Source of the DNA: Plantago ovata
Lineage: Eukaryota > Streptophyta > Magnoliopsida > Lamiales > Plantaginaceae
DNA length: 64,000 bases
Assembly: GCA_028274465.1 (NCBI GenBank)
Contig: CM051456.1
Location: 9,451,745 to 9,515,744 of the forward strand
Direction of reading: 5' to 3'
In this document: in pieces, positions 45,850 to 58,483 of the stretch
Layout: every line of letters begins with the position of its first letter
Numbering within the stretch: the stretch's first letter is position 1
Position numbers and translations under genes: made by a program
The notes under the pieces: generated by a model
Databases searched by the model: none
Seen by the model: the letters and a program-made list of their open reading frames with translations, nothing else
Told to the model about the DNA's origin: nothing

Positions 45850-48845
45850 TCACCTCAGAATACTGCACAAAGTAAGGTAACAGTTAATATCTATGCATAT
45901 TATCATCTCAAAATAAGCATTTGTTAGTCTTTTCCATAGATTAGAATGATTAAACATAATCAGACAAATAATTATGCTGAAATAAATAAATTATTGATTT
46001 TTAGAAGATTTATTAAATCAAAGATTAGTTCAAACAAGTACATAATAAAGAAATAATTGAGTGGTTTAGACTTTAGACCCTGCACATAAAGAATGCACTT
46101 GAAAAGATAGTACACAAAAAATAAAATTTGAAAAAATAAATGCGGCGAACTCACTTGTACAAATAGGAAGCAATTCCCAAGAGAAGACACATAAGCACGA
46201 TATCGATGCAGATATTCTGACTTGACCTTACCTATAACGTATTCGAGATACAAATAGCATCAGTAAGAAAATAATTTTATATTTGTAGTACAGTACATAA
46301 TCACATCAGCAAAGATTACCTGGTAAAGTGTTTCCTTCAGTCTAACATTAGTATTTTTTAGGTTAGTAGTGGCCTTATCCACCTGGAGGAAATATTCCAA
46401 AGAAACTCTGTTACTTCTGCTTTCAAATAACACAATACAGTTACCAATAGGTATATAAAATGATCAAACCTTCGTTTCTATCTCATCTATAAGCGGAACC
46501 TGCCTGTCCAGTTCCTGGAAACATAGCACAAAGAGAGCCGGAAAAAAATATCATTTTCTGATTTTACTTTGGTGGGTAATATCAGATTTTAAACAAATAC
46601 GACCAACCAACCTCATTCATATCCTTTGCCAAATTCTTTAAGACGTCTAGACCATCGGATATTACGTCCAATCCTTCATCCTGTGTAGATCAATTTGCGT
46701 TTGAGAACATTGAATAATAAATTGGAGTAGGTAGACTAAGAGTGTAAGAAAATGGATGTGTTACAAGCCTGCTTCAGTTTCCGCATCTCATACTCATGCC
46801 TAAACTGGCTGCTCTCTTCACTTTGTTCAAAGTACTCACTTTCGAAGTTCCCATCTGAAATATATTTTTAATGTTCAAAGACTAAAGAGATGAATAGGAC
46901 TAGCAAAAGAATGACTAGAACATAGATAATCACCAGAGTCAAATTTAATGTTTTTATGAGATGATGAAGCTCCCCATCCTCCTGTTTGTTTGGTGGCACC
47001 ATCTGGTATTGCTTGAATTCTCTCTGGAAGTGCCAGGACCAAATCAATACGAGCTTCTTCTTCTTCTTTAGAGAGTCCTTTCACCTGATGGCAGAGTAAT
47101 ATTTTGAATATTAGAATTGTCAGATCTCTTCATAAGTCAAAACCCCAGTAAATCAACCAAACAAGCACCATGCAGAATTAGTAACTGGTGATATACAACC
47201 CTTAGTACTGTCAAGTCTAAGCCATTGTTGACACAACACAACATGCTTCCAATTCATGTATCCTGAAACAATTCCGGTTTCAACTTCCCATTTCCTCAAA
47301 GCTCGAACAAAATGAAATAAAATAAATAACCAGCCAGAAAAGCATTTCTACTATAGAAAACTTCTTAGCCGAAAACAATCTGATCTTATTACAGGGAAAT
47401 TAGTAAAATATAACATCATGAAGATAATTAACAGGCAAGCAAAAAAAAGGGATCATATTCTCCAAGCATATTTCAGAGGAAGCTGAAAAAAACTCTATTT
47501 TCCAGCGAGACAAACAAAAGTTATCACAATTTAGTATTGTAACAAAATCAACTTAACATTAAGAAGCTGTAAGGATACAGGAGATAAAGACTTGTCATAC
47601 TCAGCTTTAACATAAAAAAATGATCTACAGTTTCACTCTTGCTCTTGGTTTCGGAAACTAGGTACGACCCTTGTTATAAATGTGCTACACAAGATTAGTT
47701 CAGTGGATTGTTCTTGTTTTTACATGGTACGTGGAAAGGGCCAAGGATCCCAACCAAGCCACAGTTGGTGAACATTATATGGCTAGCATAAGCAGTTTTC
47801 TACAACGTGACTAGGATACTAGAGGAGACGTAGAAGACAAAATACTTCCAGAAGCTCTATCCAGCCAACATTATCAATAAACCAAACGCATAAGGACAAT
47901 CTACAGCACATATTAGTTTTTCTCTAAGATGATTGAGTGGAGGTAAGAATAAAGGATCTGTAGTATAAGGGAATTTTATCAACAGCATGTACATTCTGTT
48001 GTTTGTAATCCATGTCATGCAGTTACAAACATCACATTATTTTACTTTTTTCTGCTAAAAGATGTATTATTATGTGGATAGCATATCATACTCCCTAACT
48101 CCCATCTTATTTTGGCAATTCTGATATTATATAGAGTCGTATCTATTGAAATCAAAGATTCACCATCGCAAACTGTTTAACTTCTGTTGCCAACTACAAA
48201 ATGATATCAGGAGGTTTTAAGCTTTAACACAAGTAACTCTAAATATAAATGACATTGTTTCAAATCACTGTTTGCCAGTTGCTAGTTGATAGTTGTTACC
48301 ACAGATGTGAATTATAATAAGCATCACTCAAGCTAAGATGCATTACTAGTACGATCATCATCGATAAGAATTCAACAAAATCCGATAGACAAAACAACAA
48401 ATAAGTTCAATACAGTGCAGCAAAGGGCTAATTTGAATATAGATAGATTTAAAAAAACAATAAACATCATCACTATCACAGAGACCTTTTTGGCAGCGAG
48501 TTTCTGCAACTTAGGCACTTCCTCCAGCAGCCTAGCCTTCTCCCGGCGCACCTCCGCTTTCAACGCAACGAGCTTCGCCCTATTCATCTCTACCGCAGCA
48601 ACCTCCGATTTCTGCACATGAATTACCCAAAATCAAAATGACAAAATTAACTAAAAGGAACAATTAACGCGAAAATTGGTAGCACATACACGGAGAGTGG
48701 CCTCAATTTGAGTCTCGAAGGAAGAGAAAAGGCGAGCAAAGGCATCGTCGGAGGAGGAACTGTTGAATCGCTGCTTTTCGACGTCGTATTTGTCATACTT
48801 TTTGCAGATCTCGTCTACCCTGAAGAGAATGTCGATGACGGTCAT
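45850..48845 (-). CDS. SYP71: Qc-SNARE SYP71-like syntaxin, 9 exons
   Basis: A tail-anchored SNARE for membrane fusion at the ER and plasma membrane (family knowledge from Arabidopsis SYP71). Exons are 48845-48690, 48611-48486, 47084-46934, 46854-46769, 46680-46612, 46514-46470, 46382-46320, 46231-46155 and 45862-45850, giving 261 residues against about 266 in Arabidopsis. Seen: the SYP7 start MTVIDILFRVDEICKKYDKYD, FARLFSSFETQIEATL, EEVPKLQKLAAKKVKGLSKEE, LALPERIQAIPDG, and a SNARE motif (LDVISDGLDVLKNLAKDMNE, ELDRQVPLIDEIETK with the central layer Gln, VDKATTNLKNTNVRLKET). A C-terminal membrane anchor follows (ICIDIVLMCLLLGIASYLYN), then a 3-residue tail. The donor after exon 4 is GC (GAAGCAG|GCTTGT); only this donor keeps K-Q-D-E-G-L in frame. 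Intron 2 is the longest, at about 1.4 kb. Confidence 0.95.
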
Positions 48846-49308
48846 ATTTTTGGGGATTTTAGGTTTTCTCTCGCCCTATGGCCGGATGAGTTTTCTGGCG
48901 ATGGGGAGAAGGAAAGAAGGGGGGTGATTTTCATTGTATTGGGTTTTTTGTTTGGTGAAGGAAAGGTTCAGCGTCAATGGCGGTTATGAATTTACAGAAA
49001 TGGCGCGAGAATAATGGATGATTGTAAAGCAATTTATTCCCTATAAATAGTCTAACGACAGGTCCTGTTGTGTGCTGTATGAGAGCTGTTAAGGAGGTTT
49101 TAATATAAAATGAGGGATTTATTTCCTCATGTCAAATACTTTACTCTCTCAGATTATAAATTATCCAATTTAATTTTTCGATCATAAATCTATAATTGAG
49201 CAAAGGAAAATGTTTCATTGGATACAGAATTATTAGACTAATAGATGGAGCTCAGTTTGGATTTTGATGCAAAAGAAACTAAAATTACTACTCCACTAAT
49301 TAACTGCT
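48846..49308. other. Upstream region of the SYP71 gene
   Basis: The first 150 bp next to the start codon are GC-richer and purine-rich (ggggagaaggaaagaaggggggtg), consistent with a leader and TATA-less promoter on the minus strand. The remainder is AT-rich and separates SYP71 from the next minus-strand gene. Nothing else is seen. Confidence 0.5.
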
Positions 49309-49527
49309 CTAGACAGTTTGCTGGATCCTAGACGGGTGCAGTGGATGCCGCCTGCTGCGCGTGGAATAATCACTGCAGCCATCGGAACCTGACGATTTCA
49401 CATCATCTGCAGCGTCAAGATACTGGTGGGTTATAGCAACTGAAATGAGAACGACGCCCAGACAGAACACTGCGTAGAATTGCCTGCTCACTTTCCCTAA
49501 TATTCCTCCGAGTATCTTCGTCTCCAT
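49309..49527 (-). CDS. Short single-pass or secreted protein, 72 residues, unknown
   Basis: The open frame starts at 49527 in a good context (ataaaATGG). It encodes a basic start (METKILGGILGKVSRQ), one hydrophobic segment (FYAVFCLGVVLISVAIT), a polar acidic stretch (DAADDVKSSGSDGC) and a basic, His/Pro-rich tail (YSTRSRRHPLHPSRIQQTV). Its base composition is clearly higher in GC than the surrounding DNA, which supports coding. The single N-terminal hydrophobic segment followed by a small tail with an SDY tripeptide and dibasic residues is reminiscent of small secreted peptide precursors. However, no known peptide family motif is complete, so it may equally be a small type II membrane protein. 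Confidence 0.4.
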   Translation of the reverse strand: METKILGGILGKVSRQFYAVFCLGVVLISVAITHQYLDAADDVKSSGSDGCSDYSTRSRRHPLHPSRIQQTV

Positions 49528-50206
49528 TTTATCAAATTGATCTTCTAGTCCAACCAGTTTCCGAATTCAAGCTATCTCTCTCAGTTAGTAGTATAATAAA
49601 TAATTATATCTTAGATTTGTGAAGATAGGTACGTTCGGAATTCGGAAATATATAATGCAGCAAGCAATGGAAACAGAGGATGGCGCCGCAGTATAGCTGC
49701 ATCGGCATCCACAGTAGGGATATATTACTAAATTCATAAACTCTGGCACAGCAAACTATGTTATAGCGGTTTCCTAAGTTTGTCTTCTTTTCTTTCTATT
49801 ATTGGTCTTTTTGAATCAGAATTCATACTTGTACCATTCGGTCTGGTCGAATCCTTTTAAGTGTCGAGGATTTGGTCCACTCAAACAAGTCTTTTGGCTC
49901 GAGTTCGAGTCATATATATGTAAAGAGAGTGCTACTAGGAGCATTATTTCTCAATAGACCAAATTAGTTACGTTGAGCGGGTTAATGATCAAAAGGATTA
50001 AAATTCAAAACCAATAAATTTCTAAATATTAATATTTTGACACGTTAGTAAAAATTATGTACATATATATTAATTTCTCTTCCGATCCATATATGCATGC
50101 AACATGCTTCCCTATCATCATCTATAAAATGGAATAGCAATTTTGAACCCTTTATACTCGACTTGTAACTGTACCACCAACTCCAAAACCTCAATATAAA
50201 TTTACT
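49528..50206. other. Gap between the small ORF and the MLO 3' end
   Basis: AT-rich. It contains the putative promoter of the small minus-strand ORF and the 3' UTR of the minus-strand MLO gene. No further gene is seen. Confidence 0.5.
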
Positions 50207-53200
50207 TCATGTACTAGACCTTTTTGCGAATGAGAAGTCCTTAGGCAACACATCACTAGTGATCTCACTTTGCCCATGTGTCTCTTGAGGTAAGGGTGAC
50301 GCTACTTGGGAAGAACTCGTCTCGGACATGTTCTCAATCCTGAGGTCTAGGTAGCTCAACTCTACTTGGTGAGGGTGTGACGGCGAAGGGGATTCATCAG
50401 TACTGTTCCAACGCTCCACATTGGTAATTCTCCGTGGTGAAATTTGTGGGCTTTCAATTTCACCCCTATAATGGCGTAGGAGATGGATAGGCGACGTGTG
50501 GTGGGATGGTGTGCCTGGACGGCTAGACATTGGCGTTGTGGGAGTCGAGAACTTGCTCTGTTTTATGTTCTTTTTCGCAGTTTGGTGCCAATTCTTCAGG
50601 GCCGCAGCTACTCTTTCATTGAATATGGTTGGTTTCATTGTTGATCCCATCTATTAAATAAAAAAAAGAGGTGCATGAATTAAATAATAACTTTAAAATT
50701 TCTGAAATAAAGAAGATACAAACCTATTGTGGGAAAAGAAATGTACCTGAGTGACAAGGGCGTAGAGAGGAAGAGTGACGTAGCTACACAAGATCTGAAT
50801 GAGAACCCTATTGATTGAAACATAGTGTACATTGTCAAGATTATGAATGACTTTTAAAAGTACTTAAAAAATTTAGGGGATTTATTTTGTAAACTTACCC
50901 CATAGAAATTCTGATCACCTTATCCGCTATATGCTCGTGGAAACAAGATTTCGGCCCAAATTCGTACTGTCAAATTGAACTCATGCTAGTTTAGAGGTTG
51001 GATTAGTATTTCAAGATAACAAAATCAAGAGTATACCAAGTAACTTTTTCTCTTTTTTACCCCAGAGGCAAATGACATAAAGTTACATGTGACGATACAA
51101 GTATACGACTTACCCAAGTCCATACAAAGAACGCCAGTTGAAATGCATTCTACAAAAGGGAAATTACGCTAAAAGCGTCAATACAAAATCAACAAAATTT
51201 TACCCCTACAATTCTACGGTCATCAATATGAAATCAAAATATGCCATAAAATAACGGTGTTTTTAGCAGTTGTTACCTACCTGAAAGAGGACGAAATTGA
51301 TGAGATAAAGAATGAGCTGGGGACGGTTGAACCAGAAAAGGTCATCACCCGGTCGAACCACTGGCACGCCCTTAACCACTTCGCTCTTGTCCTGAATTCT
51401 GAGTCCCATTTTGGTTATAATGACCTGTAGCTTGGTCCCAACCACGAGTATGATCTGCCAAGCCAAGTTCACATCTCATTAACCCCAATTGGTTTCAATT
51501 TATGGTGTCCTTATCCAAAGGCAAGATTTTGATTTTGGGACTCATCAAATACTATTAGTCAACCTCAACATGTGTACGTAGAAATTTGAGTATACTTACA
51601 ATTAATGGGACGAATGGCAGCCAATAATACGAATAGATACCTATATATTCATTCACATCAAAACAATTTTTTAGTAATTGATTTGTGAAAACTTAAAGTT
51701 GAAATCTGTACAAAAGGTCATTATATATCTCTTTGACTCACCGTGAGTGTTAAAGAGTAAGAATAGAACGGCAAAAAGCCAGATCGATGGGCTGTAACAA
51801 GCAACAAAAATGACGACAATAAGTACTCATAGTTATTTTTTAAGAACTTATATATATTTTTGGAAGTAATTAAATAATGTGAACATAACAATACTAAAAA
51901 TATAAGGAAGTGATGAAATTAAAATTAACAGACCTTATGCCAACAACCAGTTTGAAGTCTTCTTCAAGTGATCTGTTTATGTACTTCTGAAAATTAAATT
52001 TGGAATGGCTATCTGGTGCTAGGTGCGCCTGTGTAAAATTAATCATCACATGAAAATTAATTTGTTTTGTATAAAAAATAAAAACTTCACTAAAAAGGAA
52101 GAAATTAAAAGAAAAGAAAAAAAATCAAATTTTCATATGTAGTTGTCTTGTTTATATATGAAATTTATTAATTAAATACCGAACCATAATGAATCCGTGG
52201 CGTAGAGTCAAATAATCAATCTTGGAAACGGATCTAACAAATTGTCTAAAGAAGCAAACCTGCAAAAAATGAGAAATATGTTAAACAATTTAATTTTTAT
52301 TTTTTTAAAAAACTATCGGATGAGATGGATAAAGTAGGTCGTGAATCAGTCGGTTAATTTATATAATCTTGTCCAACAAATATATAAGTTTTTAAGAATT
52401 TCTTATAATCGTTTCCATCAAATGAAAATAAAGCGATTTAGAAGTAGGGGCCGTGGAATTAAAGCGCCTCAACTTGGCGAGGCGATCGAATCAACAATTT
52501 CTATATGTTTAGAAAATAGGTAATCCACAATTCGGATAATTATGATTTTTTATACTCATTTCTTTGTTCAAAGTATTTTGCGGGAAAAAATGCACTATAA
52601 TTCGGATAATTATGATTTTTTAAACTCATTTCTTCGTTCAAAGAAGAGTTACTACTCCTTTTGTGGTTTATTAGTTCGTAAAACATGCAAGACAAGTGAT
52701 CATGAAAAACTTTATGGTTGACATAAGTTGTCATAACAACCTGCGAGGAAAAGGTCAACCGTGGGGTGGGTCTTTGAAAAGACTATTGAAAAGGTGACGT
52801 TAAATCACATGCAAGCCAAGTTTAGGTGTTTTCTAGTCCGGTTTGCATCTAAAATAACGTGGATATATATGACTGATAAAGTGGTTGGTAGTTGGACGTA
52901 TCAATTTATGTTTGCACTATACCAAATGACTCAAATGAGTATATATTAGTGTTGATTGGTTTTTTTCTTTTTGAGTAAAACCGTTGCAAAAAGCCTAATT
53001 TGTTGTATCAATCACATTACCAGTATTGTAAAATTAATCACCTTGTTTTGATAAAGATGTAATGACATGATAAATTGGTTGATTTGGTCATGGCAAATAA
53101 CAAATAAGTACTTCGAAAATTCTCTCATTTTTAAAATTTATCATTATACTACGTATTTCAAATTTTGTAGTAGTGCTTCATATTGGTGTGTTAATCAATG

Positions 53201-55149
53201 CAAGTAATTATTTGTAATATAATTACGAGTACGTAATAAATAAGACGTTAAAAAGACTTTTTTTTTTTTTCCTTTAATACTTACAGTCCAAAGTAGAAGT
53301 GGAGTTTTGCTCCAAAAGCTCATGTGCCTCCTTCCAAATGAAGTCTCTCTCGCAAACCTAAATCTTTCTGGATCTACAATTCGTCACAATTTTTCCAAAA
53401 AAAAAAAGACAAGGTCAATTACAAAATGAAGTGCTAGAATCTTAATTAGCATGTCAAAGTCCAAGTCATGTATATAAACCCACATGAAATAGTTAATAAT
53501 ATTGACGACCTTCAGTCCCTTCTTACCGTGTGAAAACTGGTACTCAGCTGTCTGCGTGTCTGTTTCCCAATGTTTCCAACTTTTCATCTAAGCCCAAGAA
53601 CCCACAATTGCCAATTGGTTTAAAAGTCATGATAAGTGATCACATGCATGCAAACACTATACATTTATAGCTACATAGATGATTTCAATAATATACTTAC
53701 GCCGTCCCTAAAAGATTGTGAAATTAAGTTGAAGTCAAATTATTTTTTTTGTTTTAAAGTTAAGAAAATAAAATAAGTAGTACTTACATACCTTAGCTCC
53801 ACCCAAAGCCATGGTGAGAATACAATAGAGGACATGGAAGATTGCCAAAATAAAAATGAAAATGTGCAGTTGATGGATTCCATCCGAGGACACAAATGGG
53901 ACTTTGCCCTGCAGCAAATGTATTACTCTTTCATTATTAGACACCCAGCTAATTAATTAAGTACTATAGTAATAAAGATTTATCAACATCCCTCCTGGGT
54001 TCGAGTTGTCCTCTCGTTATTAATTACCTCAACATGAGTAATACAAGAAGAGTGAGTGTACTTTGATTACTTTTTACTTTATGTAATTTTGAAACCACTC
54101 CAATATTGTATATTTGATTAAGGGAGGTTGTCCAAGGAAACCCATCTTGCTATGCATTGTGGGGCCCACCATGCGGACACTGCTGCAGTGAAGTGCGAGT
54201 TCACTAGACAACTTCCTCTGATCGAATTCCCTTCTCAACGGTTCGGTGTACAATATTTAAACAAGGAATTTGAAGCACTGATGTTTTAAGTGTACAATAG
54301 AATAAAAACATTTAAGTTTCACTTCTAGAACCTGGACTGTATATATAACAAGATTTTCATGTCTCAAATTGGTTATACAACTTATACTACTATACTATGA
54401 AGTACTACTAACAAGTAATTACCATTACCACAAATTAAATATTCTTAAGGATAATTAAACGTGTTAATAAAATGATGAACATATATAATACCTTGGCTCC
54501 GCATTTATCAGTTCCGGCTGACGCGACCAGCACCCGCCGAAGTCCAGTACTGTCGATGGCAAGAAGTTTCCGGCGATCATCATTTCCAACATCATGGTCT
54601 TCTAAATTCCGTTCTTCCTTCTTTCCACACGGATGCCACGTGGCGCCCGCGCCCTTAGATATACAAATATTCGAAATTGGACCTTGTCCCACCGTTAGCA
54701 GCAGCGATATAAATCCTAGCAGCATCAACTCTTCACCACCAAATAATTCGTCAAAATCACAATATATACTTCTCGAAACTCCAATTTTGTTATAAATTGA
54801 GTATAAATTATTTAGAAAGATTAAAAGGGAACGGAATAAAAATATGTAAACATATCATGCACATTTGTCCTTGTACGTACCTGATTTAACCTTCTCCAAT
54901 GCTTCATAGAGTGCCCTTTTGTGCTTAGATTTTAGCCACTGCTCACAAGGAAAAAATAATAATTAATTCTGATCTAGAAGTTTATCCAAAATACAGATAA
55001 TTGCATATGCGTGTGTGAATATTAACCTTGCCGATCAAGTGAATTATGTACTCAATGACGATGGAAATCACAACTAGGACGAAGCAGACGGTAGCGACTG
55101 CCCATGTCGGCGTTTGTTCTAGTGTTCTACCTCCGCCACCTCCGGCCAT
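50207..55149 (-). CDS. MLO: MLO-like seven-transmembrane protein, clade V type, 15 exons, complete
   Basis: A plasma-membrane seven-helix protein; clade V MLOs are powdery-mildew susceptibility factors. Exons are 55149-55027, 54938-54881, 54730-54492, 53908-53792, 53587-53527, 53373-53285, 52259-52185, 52028-51934, 51791-51742, 51640-51600, 51454-51281, 51149-51114, 50966-50899, 50807-50747 and 50650-50207. Together they give 576 residues without a break. Seen: [40 protein letters not shown], the four extracellular Cys (NIC, HPC, DKC, KSCFHE), [49 protein letters not shown], a calmodulin-binding helix ([16 protein letters not shown]) and, near the end, PKDFSF, the D/E-F-S-F tetrapeptide typical of clade V. 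An upstream in-frame ATG (55167) exists, but the MAGGGGG start fits the family. A second MLO gene lies 7.4 kb away in the opposite orientation. Confidence 0.95.
52526..52642. repeat. Direct duplication in MLO intron 6
   Basis: About 46 bp (attcggataattatgatttt, then ttatactcatttctttgttcaaag) recurs at about 52596-52642 with two changes, separated by about 24 bp. It lies inside the 1.0 kb intron between exons 6 and 7. Confidence 0.75.
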
Positions 55150-55564
55150 TCTCGCTAGCTCTCTCAATAATATTCACTTGCAGAATTCAACTCTCAAGCT
55201 TTACTTTTAAGTAGTTGAAAATAAAGTCGGCATGATATAAGTATATCAAATTTAGGGACTGAAAATCTGACGGGAACTGTATAAATTATAACTATAAGCT
55301 AAGCTATTAAATTGGATGAGAATGTTAGACATTTTTTAATATATAAATGTCAATTGAATTTAATTTAAAGAAAATGATAGGAGAAGGGTAAATGCGGAAA
55401 TTTGTAGAGTTCAATACTCGACGAGTTTTCTCTTGACGCGTTTGATAAAAAATGGAAATTTTCAGACCAGGACGCGGGAAAGATTAAATAATAGTAATTT
55501 GTTTGACTAATTCGGTATATATATTTTTGTTTTAAAAATATTTTGTAGGTGCTATATTTTTAAA

Positions 55565-55639
55565 ATTAACGGTGGAAGAGGAACCCCTATCATATAACGG
55601 AGTAGTATATATGATAGGGGTTCATCTTCCACCGTTAAT
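55565..55639. repeat. 32-bp-arm hairpin (miniature foldback)
   Basis: The left arm 55565-55596 (attaacggtggaagaggaac then ccctatcatata) and the right arm 55608-55639 are reverse complements with one mismatch (G against T at the sixteenth base). They are separated by an 11-base spacer. It lies about 420 bp upstream of the MLO start codon. It may be a tiny MITE or a transcribed small-RNA-type hairpin; nothing in the sequence decides. Confidence 0.9.
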
Positions 55640-55832
55640 TATTTCACTGATCGAGTCAAAAGACAAATAAAATTGTTCAAAAGTTTGGCCTAGCTGGTGG
55701 AGTTCCAATAACATTGAGGTTTGAGCTCTATACATTGTTCTAAGTTATATGATGAAAATAAAATTATTCGATACTAACTCCTCAAAACTTCATATAGAGT
55801 AAATAGGTTGGAAATGGTACTTATAATTTTAG

Positions 55833-56041
55833 GAATTCATCCGTAGGAACTATGGAATAATTTTAGGATGGACGAACAGTTAGAAAAAAATTGTGCGTGT
55901 ACAAGTGAGGACAAAGTGGGGGAAATAACACGTGTTGATCATTTGTGAGTCCATTGTATCACCTCAGAGAGCTGTCCAAAGTAACCGAACCGGCCAGCTC
56001 AAAGGATCTCAGATCTTCAGACCATTAGCGGCCGGGGGTTA
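55833..56041 (+). mobile_element. Decayed Cassandra LTR remnant
   Basis: Pieces in the Cassandra order are recognisable: attttaggatgga (5S-like box C), gtgcgtgtacaagtgaggacaaagtg, aacacgtgttgatc, tatcacctcagagagctgtccaa, gtaaccgaaccggcc, then ccattagcggccgggggttaaa. The copy is strongly diverged and truncated at its 5' side. It is the third locus of this family in the window. Confidence 0.75.
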
Positions 56042-57016
56042 AACGAACATTGAATTTGGAATTTGGATGAAATTATAAACAAGAAGAGTAACGAACAATG
56101 AATTAGAATTTGTACAAAATTTATATATATAAGAAAAAAACAAATATTAAATTAATATTTTTTATATAATTCATATCTAAGGTTAACTGTATTATTATCT
56201 TTTTCTTTTCTCATTTTTAACTATATACTATATAGTTCAATTTACAATTTTAACATAGGACATTATAAATTTGAGATTCCTCTCAAAAGTTTATTAATGT
56301 CTTTGAAGATTTCTGAGACGTTTGGATTTGGGTAGTTGAGGAGTGAGTACCTGAATATAATACGTTCTGTAATTCTCGTATCTTAAATAATGTTGAACAT
56401 TCTCAAAAAGAAATTGTTTTTTTTTTTTTAAATCAGAAATTGTTGAACATCATCAAGGGTTGAAATTTTCAACTCTCGTAATTAAATATGCTCATTAATG
56501 TTTAATAATTTTCTCGTTGTCTATACCGGATACCGTAAGGTATGATCTTGTACTCAATCTAAAAAAAAAAAAAAATGAATTTTAGAAAGAAAAAGAATCG
56601 AGATAAAGGTCTTATATATAGATGGATAGATTATATTAAAAGGACCTGTAGATATCAAATTGACATGTAGTAGTTTTAGTGTGTTGTACCGTGGAATACA
56701 TAAAGCAGAATGTGCAATCATGGTACAACTCTTAAAGCACCATGAGGCACAACAACGTGTTGTAGCAAAGAATAGACCGTAGTAGTTTCTAATGACTTTC
56801 ACTGATTCTGCTTGCCTAACCCCTTATGGAGTGAGATTATTTTCAGGCTTATATTATCAACAAGAGTGTAATTGAGACATAACATCAAACTTTCCATAGC
56901 CAAGATCAGCTGCTGCATCTGATCGATCATCAGATTAATTGCACCAAACTCCCGTTGTAGTCTGGTGCTTGCGTTTGGTGATCAGATTCAGGAGTTATTA
57001 GGGACGTAACCACTAT

Positions 57017-57067
57017 GACACCCTCTAATACAGGATGCGCGGGCCACCATCTCTATTAGAGGGTGTC
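57017..57067. repeat. Short perfect inverted repeat
   Basis: gacaccctctaata (57017-57030) and tattagagggtgtc (57054-57067) are exact reverse complements, 14 bp each, around a 23-bp GC-rich loop. It is an isolated GC island in AT-rich DNA and probably a fragment of a larger repeat family. Confidence 0.8.
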
Positions 57068-57742
57068 GCGTTGGTTTGGTTGCTCCCTCCCTCCCAACAT
57101 CGTAAAAGGCAAATTCAAATGCAACATCATACCTTCTTCTCTTTTTTTTTTTTTTTCCAATTTTTTCTTTTCTTTTATTTGTTTTGTGTGGAAAAAGTAT
57201 AGTGTAGTTTAAAACAAATGAGAAAAAAAATATACTTCATGTGTTTTATTAATACATTTGAGAGAACAAATGCCCCAATGACCATATACTTCATATTTAT
57301 TTTCACACAAAAAATTATTGATAATTTATCAATCACTTAACACTAGGAGTTTTACTATCATTTCATTTTAGTCTTCTTGCATGTTTTAATCAACATTACT
57401 ATCAACATTAATTTGATGTAACTAAATTGAACTTATTCTATCCATAATTTTACACTAGCAATAGCAATATGTATATATTTTCCATCATTAATATGTGGGG
57501 AATGATAAAGAATTTGTAATGCTTAACCCCACAAGCAAATGTTAATGTACTTACACCTCTTTCTGTCTACACATACAATTAAGTTAATTGTGTTTCATTA
57601 AAAAGTTTGGTCCATGATCTGGAATTAAAGAGACCTCTCTGGTGTGTACCTAGACCAATTAAGGATTGTCACTTTTGCGTGTTGTACTAGTACTCTACTC
57701 CCCAATCACTTGTCTTGGTCCATCTCTTAGATTCTCTATGAA

Positions 57743-58483
57743 GTGACCTAGATCAAGCGAAATTCGAGAGCCGGAGCGAGAGCGAGAGCGAAATTCAACA
57801 TTTTTCAAAATAGATGAGAGCGAGAGCGCCATAATTCGACTATTAATTAATTATTTTATAATATTATATGTGCATATAAAAATACCTTACATTAATATTA
57901 TTATTGTTAAATCCATATAAATTGAAATACATCTAGACAAGACTATGTAACTATATACATCAAATTGGTAATTTATATGTAGCTCAATAAATTAGAACCA
58001 TACATTGAGCCCATCAAATAGCTAAAACCCTAGAATTTAACCTTACCTATAGACTATACCATCTACTCCTAGTCATCCCCAATTCACGGCCCCTCACTAA
58101 CTCTTGCTTCTTCACATCTGCCGTTTTGTTTTTGTTGTTCTACAAGAATCAACCCTGTCTTCATTTTCTTTCTTCTTCTTCGATCCCTCCATGTTTTTTA
58201 CATCTACGACATAACATTATGTATGGTTCCTCATCTCTAATTGATATCCCATATATTCAATGGTTAATTTCCCTTCGACTTGTTTGTTTTTACCTTTGTG
58301 TGAGGCTGTGAGCCCTATGATTTGCTCCATTTTTCTTTAAATTCTTAAACGAAGAATTAGAAAACTTAAATTCGCGACTTAACGTTTCTTAACTCTCAAT
58401 AGAGCGCGAATTTCGCTCTCAGAGCGATAATTTGCGCTCGGGACGAAGAGCCGCACCAGGTTCCGGCGAATTATGTGACCTAG
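57743..58483. mobile_element. Putative non-autonomous DNA transposon with 9-bp TSD and gagcg-rich ends
   Basis: The body is 57752-58474 (723 bp), flanked by an identical 9-bp direct repeat, gtgacctag, at 57743-57751 and 58475-58483. Both ends are GC-rich against an AT-rich middle. They carry subterminal inverted copies of GAGAGCGAAATTC (left near 57785-57797 on plus, right near 58404-58418 on minus) plus an array of gagcgagagcgagagcg at the left. The outermost bases (atcaagcgaaattcg and, inverted, ataattcgccgg) match only partly, so the terminal inverted repeat is imperfect. No protein is encoded. The 9-bp duplication suggests Mutator-like origin. Confidence 0.65.

Larger units (their letters stand above)
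55150..57742. other. Upstream region of the complete MLO gene
   Basis: AT-rich promoter-side DNA. It holds the hairpin, the Cassandra remnant and the short inverted repeat listed separately. The minus frame at 56554-56802 has no recognisable family. Confidence 0.5.

Noticed and set aside
52341..52523. Open frame with KRFRSRGRG, reminiscent of plastid ribosomal protein L22
   Set aside because: It lies inside an MLO intron, the likeness is limited to a few basic residues, and the flanks show no further L22 similarity.
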